Shown here: positions 61,144 to 64,000 of the stretch, piece by piece
How positions within the stretch are numbered: the stretch's first letter is position 1
How the letters are laid out: each line of letters opens with the position of its first letter
Origin: Ancylobacter sp. TS-1
GTDB taxonomy: Bacteria; Pseudomonadota; Alphaproteobacteria; Rhizobiales; Xanthobacteraceae
DNA length: 64,000 nucleotides
Direction of reading: 5' to 3'
Assembly: GCF_009223885.1 (NCBI RefSeq)
Contig: NZ_CP045144.1
Coordinates: forward strand, 186,001 to 250,000
The notes under the pieces: model-generated
What the model saw: the letters and a program-made list of their open reading frames with translations, nothing else
Told to the model about the DNA's origin: nothing
Database searches by the model: none
Program-made: the position numbers and the translations under genes

Positions 61144-61379
61144 CTTGCGCGCTCCCGGTTGCGCTCTCCGGCGTTCGGCGCCGGAAGTTCCGACCATTTC
61201 TAATGACTGAGGGCCTCCGTGCCAAGGCGCAGGGGCCTATCGGGTGATCGGCTGAACCATTCGTGACGTGCGTTCGCGACAGGGATCGTCCGAACCGCGC
61301 ATGGATTGCGTGGAAACAGGCGGGCGAGGGGGCGGCAGGTCTTCACCAATGCCGCGCGCCGGGCCAAGCTCGCCCGCGC

Positions 61380-62081
61380 ATGTGCAATCTCTACAGCCAC
61401 AATTCCAATGTCCGCGCCATCGCCGATCTCGTCGGCACGCTGACGAATCTCACCGGCAACCTGCCGCCGCAGACCGCCATCTTCCCCGATCAGCCGGCGC
61501 CTATCGTGCGCATGGGAGCGGAGGGGGCGCGCGAGCTTGCGTTCGCCCGCTGGGGCATGCCGCCGCCCCCGCATATCGGCGGACCGCCGATTACCAACAT
61601 CCGCAATCTCGCTTCCCCGCACTGGCGGGCCTGGAGCGGCCCGGCGCATCGCTGCCTCGTGCCCTTCACCAGCTTCTCCGAATACGCGCCCGCGCCGAAC
61701 CCGGCGACCGGCCGCAAGGACGTGGTCTGGTTCGCGCGCGACGAGACGCGCCCGCTCGCCTTCTTCGCCGGCCTGCGCACGCGCTGGAACGGCACGCGCG
61801 GCACGAAGGCCGCGCCGGTGGAGGGCGAGCACGAGCTTTTCGGCTTCCTGACCTGCGAGCCGAACGCGGTGGTGCGCCCGATCCATCCCAAGGCGATGCC
61901 GGTGATCCTGACCACGGCCGAGGAGCGCGAGGTGTGGCTGCGCGCGCCGTGGAGCGAAGCCGCCGCCCTCCAGCGCCCGCTGGCCGACGACGCGCTCATC
62001 ATCGTCGCGCGCGGCGCGGCGAAGGAGGACCCGCCAGAGCCTCCCCGGTCGGTGCGGGAGGCGCAGGGGAGCCTGTTCTGA
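61380..62081 (+). CDS. SOS response-associated peptidase (SRAP/YedK/HMCES family)
   Basis: A 233-residue SRAP protein. The N-terminus is [11 protein letters not shown], leaving Cys2 as the catalytic first residue after Met removal; Cys2 cross-links abasic sites in single-stranded DNA. Conserved sites: NIRN (Asn), [14 protein letters not shown] (Glu in place of the GFYEW context) and [12 protein letters not shown] (His). MCNLY differs from the common MCGR start and marks a sub-group. Stands alone. Confidence 0.9.
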   Translation: MCNLYSHNSNVRAIADLVGTLTNLTGNLPPQTAIFPDQPAPIVRMGAEGARELAFARWGMPPPPHIGGPPITNIRNLASPHWRAWSGPAHRCLVPFTSFSEYAPAPNPATGRKDVVWFARDETRPLAFFAGLRTRWNGTRGTKAAPVEGEHELFGFLTCEPNAVVRPIHPKAMPVILTTAEEREVWLRAPWSEAAALQRPLADDALIIVARGAAKEDPPEPPRSVREAQGSLF

Positions 62082-62174
62082 GCCTCGTGCGCGGCGTGCG
62101 GGCGTCTGTGGCTTCCGCGCTCCCGGCCGGCGTGATAGGCGGGTCTTTCTCTGGAGCGAGCCCTGCGGTCCGCC

Positions 62175-64000
62175 GTGCACCATCATCTGCGCTATCGCGC
62201 CCATATCGACGGATTGCGGGCGATCGCCGTGCTCGGCGTCGTGCTGTTCCATTTCGGCGCGACGTGGCTGCCCGGCGGCTTCATCGGCGTCGACGTGTTC
62301 TTCGTGATCTCCGGCTTCCTGATCGCGCGGTCGATCTATGCCGACACCGCCGATGGCAGCTTCTCGATCCTCGGCTTCTACGAGCGCCGCATCCGCCGCA
62401 TCGCCCCGGCCTTCCTGGCGGTGACGGCGCTGACCAGCCTGTGCGCCTTCCTGCTGTTCTTCCCGAACCAGCTCATGCTCTACGCCCGCTCGCTGATGTG
62501 GTCGGTGCTGGCCTTCGGCAATGTCTATTTCTACCTGCGCACCGACTATTTCGGCCCGGCCGCCGAGGACACGCCGCTGCTGCACTACTGGTCGCTCGGC
62601 GTCGAGGAGCAGTTCTATTTCCTCTTCCCGGCGCTCATCCTCGGCTGCCGGCGCTTCTTCCCCAAGGCCCTGCCGCAGCTTGTGCTGGGGCTGCTGGTCG
62701 CCTCGCTGGCGGCCTGCGAGCTGATCCGCCCCTACAACCCGGCGGCGGCGTTCTACCTGCTGCCCTTCCGCGCCTTCGAACTGCTGATCGGCGCCGCGCT
62801 CGCCCTTCCCGGGCTGCGCTTCCCTCGGGACGCGCGCATTGGCGGGGCGGCGGTCGCGGCCGGTGCCGGGTTGATCCTCGCCGGCATGGCGCTGATCACC
62901 GAGCGCTCGCCCTTTCCGGGCCTGCTCGCGCTGGTGCCGTGCCTGGGAACGGCGCTGGCGATCTGGGGCGGCGAGAGCGCGACGAGCGCGCCGGCGCGGC
63001 TGCTCGGCACGCGCGTGCCGTTGTTCTTCGGCGCGATCTCCTATTCGCTCTATCTCGTGCACTGGCCCATCGTGGTCTTCGCCCGCCCGCTGCTGCCCGA
63101 TCTTCCCGCCGCCGCCTTCCTGATCGGTGGCGTCGCGCTCTCCACGCTGCTCGGCTGGGCGTCCTGGCGCTTCGTCGAGCAGCCGGTGCGGCGCAACCGC
63201 ACGGGCTTCCCGCGCGGCGCGCTGATCGGCGGCACGGTGGCGGTCAGCGCGGCGCTCATCGCCTTCGGCGCGATCGCCGAGAACCAGCGCGGCTTTCCCG
63301 GCCGGTTCGGCACTGAGATCGCCCGCGTGCTCGCCTTCGAGCGCTCGCCGCTGCGCGAGATCGTGCGCGACGGCACCTGCTTCATCAATGGCCGCGAGCC
63401 GATGCGCACGCTGCCGCCGCAATGCCTGCCGGAGCAGCGGCCGAGCCTCGTCGTCTGGGGCAGCAGCCACATCGCCCAGTTCGTCGGCGCGCTCGCCGAG
63501 GCGGCCGGGCGGCACGGCTATGCCTTCGGCCAGATCACCGGCGCGGCCTGCGTGCCGCTGGTCGACGCCGAAGCCTCGCCCATGTGCGACGCGCTGAATC
63601 GCTTCGCGCTGGACTGGCTGCTGGAGCACCGCCCGTCCATCGTCGTGCTCGGCGGCGACGCGGCCTATGGGCCGGAAGTGTGGAAGCGGTTCGACCGCGA
63701 TTTCGCCCGGCTCCACGCCGCCGGAATCCGGGTCGTGCTGGTCGGCCCGGTGCCGCAGTTCCGGCGCCCGCCGCCGCAGGTGCTCGCCGAGCGCCTGTAC
63801 CGGGGCAATCCGAGCGTGCTGGCCGACGACAATCTGGAGCCGATCGCGCTGGTGGCGGACCGCGCGCTGGCGGCGCACTTCGCCGGCAACCCGGATGTCG
63901 AATATGTCTCCATTCTCTCGACCATGTGCCCGGACGCCAATTGCCCGATGATGGTCGATGGCGAGCCGCTGGGGTTCGACCCCTCGCATTTCACCCACAA
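62175..64000 (+). CDS. OafA-type acyltransferase 3 with SGNH domain, truncated at the right edge
   Basis: An open frame of 608 codons with no stop before the window end. N-terminal acyltransferase-3 membrane domain: YRAHIDGLRAIAVLGVVLFH, GGFIGVDVFFVISGFLI, HYWSLGVEEQFYFLFP and YSLYLVHWPIVVFARP. C-terminal SGNH hydrolase-like domain from about residue 415: VVWGSSHIAQF holds the Ser loop and DPSHFT, near the edge, the Asp-His pair. Such proteins O-acetylate surface polysaccharides. The start is uncertain; GTG at 62175 leaves the normal N-terminus. Confidence 0.88.
   Translation, partial: MHHHLRYRAHIDGLRAIAVLGVVLFHFGATWLPGGFIGVDVFFVISGFLIARSIYADTADGSFSILGFYERRIRRIAPAFLAVTALTSLCAFLLFFPNQLMLYARSLMWSVLAFGNVYFYLRTDYFGPAAEDTPLLHYWSLGVEEQFYFLFPALILGCRRFFPKALPQLVLGLLVASLAACELIRPYNPAAAFYLLPFRAFELLIGAALALPGLRFPRDARIGGAAVAAGAGLILAGMALITERSPFPGLLALVPCLGTALAIWGGESATSAPARLLGTRVPLFFGAISYSLYLVHWPIVVFARPLLPDLPAAAFLIGGVALSTLLGWASWRFVEQPVRRNRTGFPRGALIGGTVAVSAALIAFGAIAENQRGFPGRFGTEIARVLAFERSPLREIVRDGTCFINGREPMRTLPPQCLPEQRPSLVVWGSSHIAQFVGALAEAAGRHGYAFGQITGAACVPLVDAEASPMCDALNRFALDWLLEHRPSIVVLGGDAAYGPEVWKRFDRDFARLHAAGIRVVLVGPVPQFRRPPPQVLAERLYRGNPSVLADDNLEPIALVADRALAAHFAGNPDVEYVSILSTMCPDANCPMMVDGEPLGFDPSHFTH

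Noticed and set aside
57823..61203. A very long plus-strand open frame across the DMT, MFS and moaA genes
   Set aside because: It is antisense to three clearly conserved minus-strand genes and its translation is low complexity, a consequence of high GC.
61198..61379. tRNA or small RNA gene between moaA and the SRAP gene
   Set aside because: No cloverleaf or terminator structure could be drawn from the sequence.

Overview
The window is high-GC DNA, almost fully coding, with mostly single-function bacterial operons, Tat-type signal peptides on several binding proteins, and gene types (ScfR/RamB-type regulator next to isocitrate lyase, DUF1289 protein, TIGR02281-type aspartic protease, BluB/CobS/CobT) that point to an alphaproteobacterium of the order Hyphomicrobiales, perhaps a Xanthobacteraceae-like soil organism. 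That placement is inferred from gene content and codon style, not from a marker-gene comparison. I saw no rRNA, tRNA, CRISPR array, insertion sequence or prophage gene.

Layout. 1-1.9 kb: end of a Pro/Ala-rich protein, a GNAT protein, a nitroreductase. 1.9-7.6 kb: glyoxylate shunt (malate synthase G, isocitrate lyase, a small companion ORF) facing a divergent ScfR/RamB-like regulator across an AT-rich control region. 7.6-10.5 kb: ClC-type channel with CBS domains and a YghU-type glutathione transferase. 10.5-24.2 kb: a large carboxylic-acid catabolic locus with two MmgE/PrpD proteins, two beta-decarboxylating dehydrogenase-like enzymes, a PdxA-family dehydrogenase, an SDR that lacks the usual catalytic Ser and Tyr, an AbrB-type membrane protein, two FCD-type GntR regulators, and a complete TctCBA tripartite tricarboxylate transporter. 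24.4-26.9 kb: a four-domain rhodanese protein translationally coupled to a fluoroacetate-dehalogenase-like hydrolase; its promoter carries the same putative operator word (ACTGTCAACA) as the carboxylate locus.

27-37.6 kb: a quaternary-amine locus: betaine-type ABC transporter (binding protein, ATPase, fused permease), two aminoglycoside-phosphotransferase-fold kinases, a DMGDH/SarDH-like FAD-GcvT enzyme, a second FAD amine oxidase, and a divergent DeoR regulator. 37.6-42.3 kb: a phosphonate locus (phnF-like regulator and phnM facing phnDCE) with twin 12-bp operators between, but no C-P lyase core genes here. 42.5-48 kb: dusA, a TauE/SafE transporter, aspartic protease, DUF1289, and the lower-ligand cobalamin genes cobS, bluB, cobT. 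48-53.3 kb: nuclease, UDG-like protein, a cationic amino acid or opine ABC transporter lacking a local ATPase, and an Mrp/ApbC ATPase with a His-rich linker. 53.5-57.2 kb: three tandem paralogous TRAP binding proteins without membrane subunits. 57.2-64 kb: NTF2-like protein, DMT and MFS exporters, moaA, an SRAP (YedK/HMCES) protein and a truncated OafA-type acyltransferase running off the right edge.

Seven copies of 80-100 bp palindromic intergenic elements (GTCATCCCGG...CCGGGATGAC and relatives) are scattered through the window; two sit between the three TRAP binding-protein copies and one has become the C-terminus of the UDG-like protein. The most promising candidates for an undescribed system are the carboxylate/dehalogenase regulon sharing one operator (10.5-27 kb) and the two-kinase, two-flavoenzyme betaine locus (27-37.6 kb).
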